Assembly (NCBI RefSeq): GCF_004310685.1
Contig: NZ_SISG01000001.1
Span: 2,728,001-2,792,000 of the forward strand
DNA length: 64,000 nt
Source: Glaciihabitans arcticus
GTDB lineage: Bacteria; Actinomycetota; Actinomycetes; Actinomycetales; Microbacteriaceae
Direction of reading: 5' to 3'
The translations under genes were made by a program, and so were the position numbers. Below are positions 26,229-35,216 of the stretch, piece by piece. Position 1 is the first letter of the stretch. The number at the start of each line of letters is the position of its first letter. The notes under the pieces were generated by a model. The model was not told the origin of the DNA. It saw only the letters and a program-made list of their open reading frames with translations, and ran no database searches.

Positions 26229-26951
26229 ATGAAACTCGACGGCACTACGGCTCTCGTCACGGGGGCGTCATCCGGACTCGGAGCGGCCACGGCTGCGGCT
26301 CTCACTGCTCGCGGCGTGACCGTGCTCGGTCTCGACCTGCGTGAGGCGCCCGGCGTCATCGCGGCGGACGTCACGAGCGAGGCCGATGTGGCCGCGGCGC
26401 TCACGCTCGTGGATGCCCCGCTCAGACTCGTTGTGAACTGCGCGGGCATCGCGCCCGGGCGACGCATCCTCTCATCGAAGGGAACGCACGGGCTGGAGTT
26501 GTTCCGCAAGGCGATCGAGGTGAACCTCGTGGGCACCTTCAACGTCATGCAACTCGCGGCCGAGGTCATCGCTGCAACCGAACCCGATGCCGACGGCCAG
26601 CGCGGCCTGATCGTCAACACGGCATCGGTCGCGGCCTTCGAGGGGCAGATCGGGCAGATCGCCTACTCCGCCTCGAAGGGCGGCGTGGTCGGGATGACGG
26701 TGCCGGCCGCACGCGACCTCGCCAGTTCGGGTATCCGCGTCAACACGATCGCGCCCGGAATCGTCGACACCCCGATGATGGCCGCGATGTCTCCGGAAAT
26801 CCGCTCGTCCCTGGCGGCGAGTGTGCCGTTCCCGCATCGGCTGGCCCGCCCCGAGGAGTACGCCCAGCTCGTGCTGATGCTCGCAGAGCACGACTACATC
26901 AACGGCGAGGTCATCCGCATGGATGGCGCGCTGCGCATGGCGCCGAGCTGA
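26229..26951 (+). CDS. SDR-family oxidoreductase (3-hydroxyacyl-CoA dehydrogenase type II-like)
   Basis: 240 residues. Cofactor motif TGASSGLGAA, NCAGIAP, catalytic Ser in NTASVAAFEGQIGQ, and YSASKGG (Tyr-Lys). The tail (IAPGIVDTPMMAAMSPEIRSSLAASVPFPHRLARPEEYAQLVLMLAEHDYINGEVIRMDG) fits HSD10-like enzymes that act on 3-hydroxyacyl-CoA or related secondary alcohols with NAD. It is 41 bases downstream of the LuxR-type gene on the same strand. Exact substrate not determinable. Confidence 0.88.
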   Translation: MKLDGTTALVTGASSGLGAATAAALTARGVTVLGLDLREAPGVIAADVTSEADVAAALTLVDAPLRLVVNCAGIAPGRRILSSKGTHGLELFRKAIEVNLVGTFNVMQLAAEVIAATEPDADGQRGLIVNTASVAAFEGQIGQIAYSASKGGVVGMTVPAARDLASSGIRVNTIAPGIVDTPMMAAMSPEIRSSLAASVPFPHRLARPEEYAQLVLMLAEHDYINGEVIRMDGALRMAPS

Positions 26952-26955
26952 CACT

Positions 26956-26974
26956 CCCTGATCTTGTCGAAGGG
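26956..26974. repeat. Short interspersed hairpin repeat (TGTCGAAG family)
   Basis: CCCTgatcttgtcgaAGGG, a small hairpin just after the SDR stop codon. It shares the core TGAnCnTGTCGAAG with the element at 34551-34569. Similar intergenic elements are widespread in bacterial genomes. Confidence 0.5.
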
Positions 26975-27013
26975 CGTGGCACAGTAGTGTGAGCGGGTGA
27001 CGGAGATGTCCCG

Positions 27014-30000
27014 GTGAAGCGGAGCTGGCTGTTCGGCACGCTGCTGCGCCGAACCGGCGCCCAATGGCGCCTCCTCGCCGCGGTTATCGCCGTCGCCCTC
27101 ATCGCCGGTTCTCTCATCACGTCTTTGGGCTTACTCGTCACGGCCACCGAGCAGGGCGGCATCCGTGGAGCGCTCGCCGACATTCCCGAGAGCCAGAGAT
27201 CCATCGAGCTGCGCGTTATCCGCCCCTCGCTCGACATCGCCGACGTGCGCCCCGCTATGGATGCTGCGGTGACCGACGCGCTGGCCGGCTCCGCCACGAC
27301 CACCGCGGTGGGTGTCGCGCTGAGCGGTTTCGAGGAAGTGCCTGCCGTGGGCGAACTTCCTGCCATCGGCTACTTGGGGGACCTGGACGGCATCACCGAA
27401 CATGCCGCCCTTGTGGACGGTGAATGGGCCGCGGGCGGACAGGACGTGACCCTCCCCGCTGCTGCTGCGAAGGCCCTGCGCCTGGGCATTGGTGACACGA
27501 TCGAGGTGGCGCGTCAGGACGTCACCGTTGTCGGAACCTATCTGGCGAACGACTCGTCGGAGTCGTACTGGTCGAGGGACTGGCTTCACGGCAAGGGCAA
27601 CGATCCGGTGTATCCACGGCCTGATGTCGGCTTCTACGAACCCACCAATGCGTTCGGCCCATTGATCGTCGCACCGGGCGGACTCGACGCCTTCTTCGCG
27701 GGAATCGCTTTCGTCGACGTCGAGTACCTGCCCACGTTCAGCGCGGTCACGGTGGAGGGACTCGAGCCACTGCTTCAGCGGCTCGATGACGCGAACACCG
27801 ACGTGCCCGCCGCAGTCACATCGGGATCCGAGGCGATCTTCTATTCGAGCGATGTCACCTATTCCATCCAGGCCGTTGCCGGCAGCCTGGTCGTAACCCG
27901 GTCGACCGTGGTCGTCGTCGGACTGCTGTTGCTCGTGTTGGGCATCGCCGCGATGGCGCAGATCGCTCGATTGTTTGTGGACGCGAGGTCATCGGAGCGC
28001 CAGTTGATGCGAGCCCGCGGCGCTTCGCTTCGACACATCATTGCGCTTGCCTTCGTCGAGGCGGTGTTCGTCGGCGCGGTAACAGCCGCCGCCAGCGCTC
28101 CGCTGGCGGCCCTCGCCTACCGTGTGCTCGCGGCGCAGCCTCCGATGGTCCGGGCCGGGATGCCCGTCGATGCAGGCCTGCCGCCGATCGCCTGGATCAT
28201 CTCCGGCGGCATCGCCGCGGCCTTTGTCTCCGCACTGGTGCTGCCGCTGCTCGGGCGGGAGCGCAGTTTCGTCTCGAGCGAGCAGGCGAAAGCGCGGCCG
28301 CGCCTTGCGACCGGCATCATGCGCTCGGGGGTCGATGTCGTTCTCGTGATCCTCGCCGGAGTCGCTGTCTGGCAGCTGCAGTCCTACCGCAGCCCGGTGG
28401 CGTCAGGGTCGTCGCTGTCCGTGGATCCGGTGCTCGCAGCCGGTCCCGCGCTTGTGCTCCTGGCTACCGCCCTGGTCTGCGTGCGTCTCATTCCTGCCGC
28501 ATCCCGACTGGTGGAACGCATCGGTGAAGGATCGCGCGGGGCGGTACTCGCGCTCGCGGCGTGGGAGGTGGGTCGTCGCCCACAGCGTGCGACGGCGGCC
28601 GTGCTGCTGCTCAGCCTCACCCTCGCCGTGGGAACATTCGGACTCGCGTTCCTCGACACCTGGCGCCAGTCGCAGGTCGATCAGGCCGAATTGGCTGCGG
28701 GCGCTCCCGTGCGCGTCCGCGCGGACCGCGAGGTACCCGCGGCCCAGGTGACGGAGTTGGAACGCGGTGCCCGGGGTGCCGCAGAACCCGTGATGCGGCG
28801 TACCGCCGGCGTTGGCCAGAACGGTACGGAAGGCAGCAGCAGTTCAGCAATCCTGCTCGGACTCAGCGCGGGTGCCCGCGAACTTATGGGGCGAGGACGC
28901 GTCGGCGAGGAGGGCGGGGATGCATTAGTCAGGGTGCTCGCACCAAACGGGGGTGACGCTACCGGGATCACCCTCCCCGCGGACAGGTTGACGTTCACCG
29001 TTCAGCTGGGCGACGCGTCAGCGCCGCTCTCGGGTGTGAGTGGCGACATGCGCGCCATCCTCGACAATGGAGCTGGAGTGCTGTCGGTGGAACCGATCGG
29101 CAAGGTCCCCATAGACGGCCTCGCCCACGAAGTCTCCGCTGGATTCGAGGGCGTACAAACACTCGTCGGGATCCAAGCCAGGTTCTTCGCTGACAATGAA
29201 GCCGAGTCACCGGGAGCCCCTATTCGAATGCTGGTGAAGGGGATTCCAGACAGCCCCACAGAGTGGAACCCGTCGACCACCGACACGCTCGGACTCGCGC
29301 CCGAGATCGTCGAGCCTCCCGAAGGATGGCAATTCGCGATGGATCTCGTGGTTCCGCCGAACGTGAGCGACCTGGTGGTCTCCGGTGTCGGCTGGAAGCC
29401 CTATGCCGCCATACCCGCCGTCTCCACCCAGCGCTTCGCCGACGACCTGTTCCTGCAGAACGGGGCGATTCTCTCCGCGGAAGTAGGTGGTGCGTCGGTG
29501 CGACTCTCCCTCGACGGGATCGTTCCGATGGTTCCGGGCGTGGCGACGCTGAGCGACCTCGAGGCCGGAAGCTCCGGTCTCGGCGCGGTGGGCAGCCAGG
29601 GCGACACAATTGTCGTCGACCAGGAGTTGCTGGCGCGGGCGCTCGCAGAGCAGGGCACCACGGATCCCCTGGTCGACGAGTGGTGGCTGGATGTCGCGCC
29701 GGGTCAGGGTGCCGCGTATGTGTCATCCCACGACGGTGCGATCAGCTCTGAAGTGCTCGGCACCACCCTGCAGGAAGCCCCGCTACGTGTGGGCACCCAG
29801 GCGGCGCTCTGGCTCGCCATCGCCGCGGGAGCGCTTCTCGCTGCTGTCGGTTTCGCCGCGCACAGTACCGCAACCCTGCGCGCCCGGCGTCTCGAGCTGG
29901 CCCAGCTGCGCGCCATCGGCTTCACCCGTCGCCGCCTCGTGGGACTGATCGGCGGCGAGTCACTGCTCATGGCCGGTCTGGGCGCCCTCTTCGGAGTCGG

Positions 30001-30217
30001 TATCGGCCTGTTGCTCGTCTTCCTCGTCGGCCCTCTGGTCGCCGTGTCCGCGGATGGCACCCCCACGATTCCTGCCGTGATCGTGCAGGTGCCGGTCGTC
30101 TCGATCCTCCTCCTTGTCGCGGAGATGGGCCTGGTGCTTGCCACCGTTGTGCTGCTGGTTGCAGGGGTGCAGCGATTCGCCGAACCCGCCGAGCTGCTGC
30201 GCGAGGGGGGATCCTGA
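27014..30217 (+). CDS. ABC transporter permease, FtsX-type, large
   Basis: 1067 residues. An N-terminal helix (about 22-43) anchors a large extracellular domain. A first four-helix FtsX block lies about 290-420 (TVVVVGLLLLVLGIAAMAQIARLF with the conserved region around RQLMRARGASLRHIIALAF), and more helices about 430-540 (LALAAWEVGRRPQRATAAVLLLSLTLAVGTF). A second extracellular domain (about 545-900) and a C-terminal FtsX block (about 925-1055, LELAQLRAIGFTRRRLVGLIGGESLL) follow. GTG start with GGAG 8 bases upstream. First of four overlapping genes (next ATG shares the stop, TGATG). Such systems move lipids or lipoproteins, or transmit force to wall enzymes; the substrate is unknown. Confidence 0.88.
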   Translation: MKRSWLFGTLLRRTGAQWRLLAAVIAVALIAGSLITSLGLLVTATEQGGIRGALADIPESQRSIELRVIRPSLDIADVRPAMDAAVTDALAGSATTTAVGVALSGFEEVPAVGELPAIGYLGDLDGITEHAALVDGEWAAGGQDVTLPAAAAKALRLGIGDTIEVARQDVTVVGTYLANDSSESYWSRDWLHGKGNDPVYPRPDVGFYEPTNAFGPLIVAPGGLDAFFAGIAFVDVEYLPTFSAVTVEGLEPLLQRLDDANTDVPAAVTSGSEAIFYSSDVTYSIQAVAGSLVVTRSTVVVVGLLLLVLGIAAMAQIARLFVDARSSERQLMRARGASLRHIIALAFVEAVFVGAVTAAASAPLAALAYRVLAAQPPMVRAGMPVDAGLPPIAWIISGGIAAAFVSALVLPLLGRERSFVSSEQAKARPRLATGIMRSGVDVVLVILAGVAVWQLQSYRSPVASGSSLSVDPVLAAGPALVLLATALVCVRLIPAASRLVERIGEGSRGAVLALAAWEVGRRPQRATAAVLLLSLTLAVGTFGLAFLDTWRQSQVDQAELAAGAPVRVRADREVPAAQVTELERGARGAAEPVMRRTAGVGQNGTEGSSSSAILLGLSAGARELMGRGRVGEEGGDALVRVLAPNGGDATGITLPADRLTFTVQLGDASAPLSGVSGDMRAILDNGAGVLSVEPIGKVPIDGLAHEVSAGFEGVQTLVGIQARFFADNEAESPGAPIRMLVKGIPDSPTEWNPSTTDTLGLAPEIVEPPEGWQFAMDLVVPPNVSDLVVSGVGWKPYAAIPAVSTQRFADDLFLQNGAILSAEVGGASVRLSLDGIVPMVPGVATLSDLEAGSSGLGAVGSQGDTIVVDQELLARALAEQGTTDPLVDEWWLDVAPGQGAAYVSSHDGAISSEVLGTTLQEAPLRVGTQAALWLAIAAGALLAAVGFAAHSTATLRARRLELAQLRAIGFTRRRLVGLIGGESLLMAGLGALFGVGIGLLLVFLVGPLVAVSADGTPTIPAVIVQVPVVSILLLVAEMGLVLATVVLLVAGVQRFAEPAELLREGGS

Positions 30218-32760
30218 TGCGCTCACTGTTCTCGGCGACGGGCCTCCTGGTGCGTCGACGCCTCCGCCGAAACGCGGGATTGCTGGCCGCCTGGACGGGC
30301 CTCCTGGCGATCGCCACCGTGCTTGCGCTCGCGATCCCGGGGATCATCCTCAGCACCGTCGATCGCGGTGCACGCGAGGCCGTGGCGGCCGCAGGTACCG
30401 CCGCCGACATTCTCGTGCTGGCCGATGTCAACGAACAGAATTACTCGGGGCAGTACATCTCCATCAAGAACCTCCTCGCGCTGGTCGACAACCTGGTGCT
30501 GCCCCCCGAAATAGCCCGAGTCACGGGGGAGCGGTCCCTGACCGTCGTCGCACCGCCGGTGAGTCTGTTCACCGACGACGGTGCGATCGCCTCCCGGCTC
30601 GTTCTGCTCACGCAGTCGCACAGATTGACAGTGGTGGACGGCGAGCTTCCCCGCACAGCAGACCAGGTCGCCGTCACCGTCGCCGGAGCGGAGCTGAAGG
30701 GTCTCAAGGTGGGCAGCCCGCTCGGTGCCCTGGTCGTCTCCGGGATCGTCGAGCCCGGGGATGACGAGTGCTGGTGCGACCTTCCCGGCGTGTGGGACGT
30801 CGATGAGCCCTTGACCATGTTCGCCACCGCGGAGGGCATAGCGCCATTCCAGCCCCTCGAGGCGACCATCCGACTGTCCATCCGCCCGGAGGCGTTCTCA
30901 AGCGCGCGAATCGCCGAGGTCGAGCGCTCCATCAGGTCCCTGCAACTGAATACCTACCGGCTCTCCGGGGGCACGGCCACGCTCCTTGTGCAGACCCAGT
31001 TCGGCGACGCGCTCGAGGACTTCCCCCGCGGAGAGCGCGCCGCCCTCGCCCAGCTGTCGCTGCTCACCGCCGGGCCGCTGGGCGTGCTCGCCGCCGTGCT
31101 GGTGCTGCTCTCCCGCCTGATCGTGGAGCGGCGGGCGAGTGACCTGCTGCTCGAGCGGGCGCGCGGCTCCTCCCTCGCCGCGATCGGGGTGCGGGCGCTC
31201 GCCGAGTCGGCGCTCACCGCCCTCGTCGGGTGTGGGCTCGGCGTTGCGATTGCGCTGCCCTTCCTGGTCGCCGTGACTCCCGTGATCCCGGTGTTCGTGA
31301 TCGCCCTGCTCGCCGGGCCCGTGCAGGCGGTGCTGTTTGCGCGCGGGGCATCCCGAAGCACTCGGCAGCCGGCGAACCGGGCGGATCGGCACGACGCGGT
31401 GCAGCGCGCCCGGGTGCGCCGCATCGTCGCCGAACTGGCCGTCGTGGCCCTCGCGGCCGGCGCGATCGTGTCTGTGCGGTCGCGCGGCCTGCTGCAGACC
31501 ACCACGGAGGGCATCGACCCGCTGCTCGCCGCGACGCCGCTGCTGCTCTCGACCGTCGTGACGCTCGCGCTGATGCGGCTGTACCCGCTCGTGATCCGGG
31601 GGCTCAGCGCCCTCGCGCAGCGGTCGCGCGGTGCGCTCGGTGTGCTCGGCGCCTCGCAGGCTCGGCATTCGCTCGCGCCGCTTCCGTTGTTCGCCCTGAC
31701 CCTCGCGATGGCGCTCGCCGTCGGCAGCGGCCTGCTCGTCGACACCGTGCGCTCCGGGCAGGTCGACGCGTCCTGGCAGCGGGTCGGTGCCGATGCGCGG
31801 GTCACCGGGGTGCTTTCCGAAGAGGATGTCGCGGCCGTCGCCTCGGCGCCCGGCGTCACCTTCAGCAGCCGGAGTGTCGCCTCATCGTCCGTCGAACTCG
31901 GCGGCCTGCGCAGCATCGTGCTCGTGACGGCGATCGCCGTGGACGAAGGCTACCCGGACGTCGCCGAAGAGTTGCCCGGCCCGGCACCGGCGGCGAGCCT
32001 TCGGCAGCTGGCATCCTCGAACGAACCGCTGCCGATGGTGGTGGACCCGGAGCTTGCCGATCGAATCGGCGCGGAGGAGATCACCCTGCGCTTCGGACAG
32101 GACGAGGTGGCGGTCGAGGTCGTCGGCGTGCAGTCGCGCGGCCCGAGCGGCTACCTGAGCGGCAGGTTCGTGTACGTGGATCTCGACTCGCTCAACGAAC
32201 GGCTGAAGTCGGACCTGAAGCCGGACACCCTCCTCGTGATGGGACCGGGCACCGATGCCGCCGTCGGCGATTTCGGTGACGTGCTGACCCGCTCCGGCTG
32301 GCTCGCCGAGCGGCGGGACTCGGCACTTGCCGGCGGGGTGACGACGGTGATCGCCCTCACTGCCGCGGCCGCGGGCGCACTCGCCCTGATCGCCCTGCTG
32401 TCGACGGTGCTCGCGACCAGCCGTCGCCGGGCGACGACGCTCGCGCTGCTGCGCACCCTGGGGATCACACCGCGATTCGGCTGGTGGCTCGCCCTCGCCG
32501 AGATCGCCCCGGTGGTGGTCGCGGCGGTCGTCGGGGGAGCGCTCGCCGGCGTCGGTATCATCCTCGCGCTCGGCTCGTCGCTCGGCCTCGCTGTGCTGAC
32601 GGGTGGCGTCGGGCAGCCGACACTCCTGATCTCGCCGCTGGTCCTCGTGGGGCTGGCCGCCGCGGCCCTGCTGATTCTTGTCCTGGCGATGCTCGCCGAG
32701 GTGCTGGTGCGCCGCCGCGATCGCCTGTCTGATGTTCTACGTGTGGGAGGAACCGAATGA
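30217..32760 (+). CDS. ABC transporter permease, FtsX-type
   Basis: 847 residues. Same architecture as the preceding gene: N-terminal helix (about 22-45), an extracellular domain (about 50-265), FtsX block (about 275-390, SDLLLERARGSSLAAIGVRALAES), helices about 400-500, a second extracellular domain (about 510-690) and the last block (about 705-835, ALLRTLGITPRFGWWLALAEIAPVVVAAVVGG). Its stop overlaps the ATPase start (ATGA). The two permeases probably form a heterodimer. Confidence 0.88.
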   Translation: MRSLFSATGLLVRRRLRRNAGLLAAWTGLLAIATVLALAIPGIILSTVDRGAREAVAAAGTAADILVLADVNEQNYSGQYISIKNLLALVDNLVLPPEIARVTGERSLTVVAPPVSLFTDDGAIASRLVLLTQSHRLTVVDGELPRTADQVAVTVAGAELKGLKVGSPLGALVVSGIVEPGDDECWCDLPGVWDVDEPLTMFATAEGIAPFQPLEATIRLSIRPEAFSSARIAEVERSIRSLQLNTYRLSGGTATLLVQTQFGDALEDFPRGERAALAQLSLLTAGPLGVLAAVLVLLSRLIVERRASDLLLERARGSSLAAIGVRALAESALTALVGCGLGVAIALPFLVAVTPVIPVFVIALLAGPVQAVLFARGASRSTRQPANRADRHDAVQRARVRRIVAELAVVALAAGAIVSVRSRGLLQTTTEGIDPLLAATPLLLSTVVTLALMRLYPLVIRGLSALAQRSRGALGVLGASQARHSLAPLPLFALTLAMALAVGSGLLVDTVRSGQVDASWQRVGADARVTGVLSEEDVAAVASAPGVTFSSRSVASSSVELGGLRSIVLVTAIAVDEGYPDVAEELPGPAPAASLRQLASSNEPLPMVVDPELADRIGAEEITLRFGQDEVAVEVVGVQSRGPSGYLSGRFVYVDLDSLNERLKSDLKPDTLLVMGPGTDAAVGDFGDVLTRSGWLAERRDSALAGGVTTVIALTAAAAGALALIALLSTVLATSRRRATTLALLRTLGITPRFGWWLALAEIAPVVVAAVVGGALAGVGIILALGSSLGLAVLTGGVGQPTLLISPLVLVGLAAAALLILVLAMLAEVLVRRRDRLSDVLRVGGTE

Positions 32761-33647
32761 CCGAATACGGATCGGACGCGCTGATCGTCTGCGACAACAT
32801 CGTGCGCATCTACCAGGTGGAGAACATCGAGGTGCAAGCGCTGCAGGGCCTCGACCTGACCGTCGATCGCGGTGAGATGATCGCGATCGTGGGGGCTTCG
32901 GGCTCGGGCAAGTCCACGCTGCTCAACGTGCTTTCGGGGCTGGATGTCCCGACCGCAGGCCAGGCGCGGGTGGCCGGTTGGGACCTGCTGCGCATGACTC
33001 CCGCCGCCCGTCTCGCCTACCGCCGCAAGGTGGTCGGATTCATCTGGCAGCAGACGGCGCGCAACCTGCTTCCCTACTTGAGCGCGGAGGAGAACGTGTC
33101 GCTGCCGATGTCGTTCGCCGGCATGCGTTCCCGGCGTCGCATCCGGCGCACCGCGGAACTGCTCGACGCGATGGGGCTGGCTGACAAGGCTCGTAGAAGG
33201 CCCGGCGAACTGTCGGGCGGCGAGCAGCAGCGCGTCGCGATTGCGGTCTCCCTCGCGAACCGGCCCGAGGTGCTGTTCGCCGACGAACCGACCGGCGAGC
33301 TCGACACAGCGACCGGCGAAGACGTCTTCGCCGCCCTCCGCACCGCCAACCGCAACCTTGGTACCACCGTCGTGATCGTCACCCACGATTCTGCGGTGTC
33401 CAGCCAGGTGCAGCGCACCGTGGCCATTCGGGATGGCCGCACCTCCTCCGAGGTCGTGCGTCGCACCGAGGTCGACGAGTTCGGTGCCTCCGCCGTGATC
33501 GCGCGCGAGTATGCGGTGCTCGATCGGGCCGGGCGCCTGCAGTTGCCCTCCGACTTCCGCTCCTCGCTCGGCCTCAAGAGGCGGGTACGGCTGGAACTCG
33601 AGAGCGACCATGTCGGCGTGTGGCCGTCATCGAAGGAGGATGACTGA
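32757..33647 (+). CDS. ABC transporter ATP-binding protein (MacB/LolD class) with AbrB-like tail
   Basis: 296 residues. Walker A GASGSGKST, Q-loop WQQTARN, signature LSGGEQQRVAIAVSL, Walker B VLFADEPTGELD and H-loop VTHD define a MacB/LolD-class ATPase paired with FtsX permeases. After residue 245 there is an extra tail, YAVLDRAGRLQLPSDFRSSL followed by GLKRRVRLELESDHVGVWP. It closely resembles the swapped-hairpin AbrB/SpoVT fold (D-x-GR-hydrophobic-x-hP...LGL...V.hE...). This could be a dimerisation module or a DNA-binding sensor; here a structural role is my guess. Coupled to both neighbours by overlapping start/stop codons. Confidence 0.9.
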   Translation: MTEYGSDALIVCDNIVRIYQVENIEVQALQGLDLTVDRGEMIAIVGASGSGKSTLLNVLSGLDVPTAGQARVAGWDLLRMTPAARLAYRRKVVGFIWQQTARNLLPYLSAEENVSLPMSFAGMRSRRRIRRTAELLDAMGLADKARRRPGELSGGEQQRVAIAVSLANRPEVLFADEPTGELDTATGEDVFAALRTANRNLGTTVVIVTHDSAVSSQVQRTVAIRDGRTSSEVVRRTEVDEFGASAVIAREYAVLDRAGRLQLPSDFRSSLGLKRRVRLELESDHVGVWPSSKEDD

Positions 33648-34318
33648 TGATCGAGGTCTCTCATCTCAGCCGCACCTACACATCGGGCGCGGGCGACGTG
33701 CACGCGTTGCGCGACGTGTCGTTCAGCGTGCCGCGCGGCAGCATCGTCGCGCTCGTCGGCCGCTCGGGCTCGGGCAAGACCACCCTGCTCAATTGTCTCG
33801 GTGGACTCGACACCCCTACCTCGGGCACGGTGCATCTGGGCGGCATCGAGGTCACCGCCCTCGATGAACCCGGTCGCACCGCCCTGCGACGCGATGAACT
33901 CGCGTTCGTCTTCCAGAACTTCGGGCTGCTGCCCGGACTCTCCGCCACCGAGAACGTCGGGCTGCCGCTGCGGCTGCGCAGCGTGCCCCATGCCGAACGC
34001 AACGCCCGGGTGGCTCACCTGCTCGACCTCGTCGGCTTGTCCGGGCACGCCGCGCAGCGCCCCGCCGAACTCTCGGGAGGCCAGCAGCAGAGGGTCGCGA
34101 TAGCGCGAGCACTCGCCAACTCGCCGCGGCTGCTCATCGCCGATGAACCGACCGGCCAGCTTGATGCGGAGACCGGGGCATCCATAATGGCGCTGCTGCA
34201 GGACGTCGTGCGCGCCGAGGGGATGACCGCTCTGATCTCGACCCACGATCCGTCGTTGCAGGCACTCGCCGACTCCTCGCTGCACCTCGCCGATGGGGTG
34301 CTGCTGCCCGTTCCCTGA
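33647..34318 (+). CDS. ABC transporter ATP-binding protein (MacB/LolD class)
   Basis: 223 residues, the usual length. Walker A GRSGSGKTT, Q-loop FVFQNFGLLPGLSATENV, signature LSGGQQQRVAIARAL, Walker B LLIADEPTGQLD and H-loop STHD. Last gene of the four-gene FtsX-type ABC operon, sharing a base with the stop of the first ATPase. Two different ATPases and two different permeases suggest a heteromeric transporter. Confidence 0.92.
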   Translation: MIEVSHLSRTYTSGAGDVHALRDVSFSVPRGSIVALVGRSGSGKTTLLNCLGGLDTPTSGTVHLGGIEVTALDEPGRTALRRDELAFVFQNFGLLPGLSATENVGLPLRLRSVPHAERNARVAHLLDLVGLSGHAAQRPAELSGGQQQRVAIARALANSPRLLIADEPTGQLDAETGASIMALLQDVVRAEGMTALISTHDPSLQALADSSLHLADGVLLPVP

Positions 34319-34400
34319 GCCTCGTCGGAGCACCGATCTCCGTGGACGTCTCCGAGTAATCACCGATGCCGGAGACTCGGCCCACTTCTAGCGTCGAGGG

Positions 34401-34556
34401 ATGACGTTCCTCCCCGCTCTCGTTTCCGCTTTCCGCCTCTCCCTCTCCTGGTACCTGCACCAGGCCGAACTGCGCGCGCTGATGCATGTCGACCCCGAGC
34501 ACTGGGCGAATGACGCCGTGCCGCGCTCCGCCGGTCGTCGGACCCTCGGCCACTGA
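34401..34556 (+). CDS. Possible small protein, 51 residues
   Basis: Open frame starting MTFLPALVSAFRLSLSWYLH with QAELRALMHVDPEHW, then a basic tail. The composition is protein-like, but GAGGG directly abuts the ATG, so the ribosome site is badly spaced. Its last codons lie in a repeat element that supplies the stop. I do not recognise it. It could be a real small gene or a remnant of a larger one. Confidence 0.35.
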   Translation: MTFLPALVSAFRLSLSWYLHQAELRALMHVDPEHWANDAVPRSAGRRTLGH

Positions 34557-34569
34557 ACCTGTCGAAGTG
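34551..34569. repeat. Short interspersed hairpin repeat (TGTCGAAG family)
   Basis: CACTGAACCTGTCGAAGTG: arms CACT and AGTG around a core shared with 26956-26974. It supplies the stop codon of the small ORF before it. Confidence 0.55.
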
Positions 34570-34595
34570 TCCGCCCCCGGGCGTACCCTGTCCCC

Positions 34596-34988
34596 ATGGC
34601 CGAGCCGCACCCCCAAGCCATCGATCCGGCGCACCCGCTGGTCGATCGCGTGCGCGCCATCTGCCTGCCGCTGCCCGAGGCGACGGAGGTCATTTCGCGC
34701 GGCCGCCCCGTCTTCCGCGCCGGCAAGGGCAATCTCTTTGCCTCCATCGCTGTTTCGATGGACCGCCCGTTCACCCTTGCCTTCCGAGCGGATGACGCCG
34801 AGCGGCCCGCCCTCCTCGAGGACTCGCGCTTCTTCATCCCGAAGTATTCCGGGGCGTTCGGCTGGCTGGGCACCGACATCGACGGCGACGGTGTGGACTG
34901 GCAGTTCCTGGCCGAACTGGTCGAGACGTCGTACCGCGGGATGGCCAACTCGAGGCAGCTGGCGGCACTGGATTCGCGCGACCCCTGA
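34596..34988 (+). CDS. MmcQ/YjbR family protein
   Basis: 130 residues. VRAICLPLPEATEVISRGRPVFRAGKGNLFASIAV, RPALLEDSRFFIPKYSGAFGWLGTDIDG and WQFLAELVETSYRGMA match the MmcQ/YjbR fold, a small double-wing domain resembling CyaY or DNA-binding proteins. Function in actinobacteria is not established. A stand-alone gene before tRNA-Arg. Confidence 0.85.
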   Translation: MAEPHPQAIDPAHPLVDRVRAICLPLPEATEVISRGRPVFRAGKGNLFASIAVSMDRPFTLAFRADDAERPALLEDSRFFIPKYSGAFGWLGTDIDGDGVDWQFLAELVETSYRGMANSRQLAALDSRDP

Positions 34989-35043
34989 ACGCTGGTATAG
35001 TTTTCAGGTTGGCTTCTGCAGGTAACTGCGAAAAGTCACGGAT

Positions 35044-35116
35044 GCGCCCGTAGCTCAGCGGATAGAGCAATTGACTACGGATCAATAGGCCGGGGGTTCA
35101 AATCCCTCCGGGCGCA
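35044..35116 (+). tRNA. tRNA-Arg (anticodon ACG)
   Basis: Acceptor GCGCCCG pairs with CGGGCGC, discriminator A. The D-arm region is TAGCTCAGCGGATAGAGCA. The anticodon arm ATTGA-CTACGGA-TCAAT gives ACG at 35077-35079, wobble A presumably edited to inosine. T-loop TTCAAAT. CCA is not encoded in full. Confidence 0.96.
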
Positions 35117-35141
35117 CCGATCCCGCGTGACGCTGTCATGG

Positions 35142-35170
35142 AAAAGCCCCCGGTCAAGCCGGGGGTTTTT
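35142..35170 (+). terminator. Rho-independent terminator after tRNA-Arg
   Basis: AAAAGCCCCCGG and CCGGGGGTTTTT form a stem around TCAAG, with a U-run. Confidence 0.9.
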
Positions 35171-35216
35171 GCATTCCTGTGCGTCAGACAAGTGCCCCAA
35201 CGTGGGCTGGTCAGTT

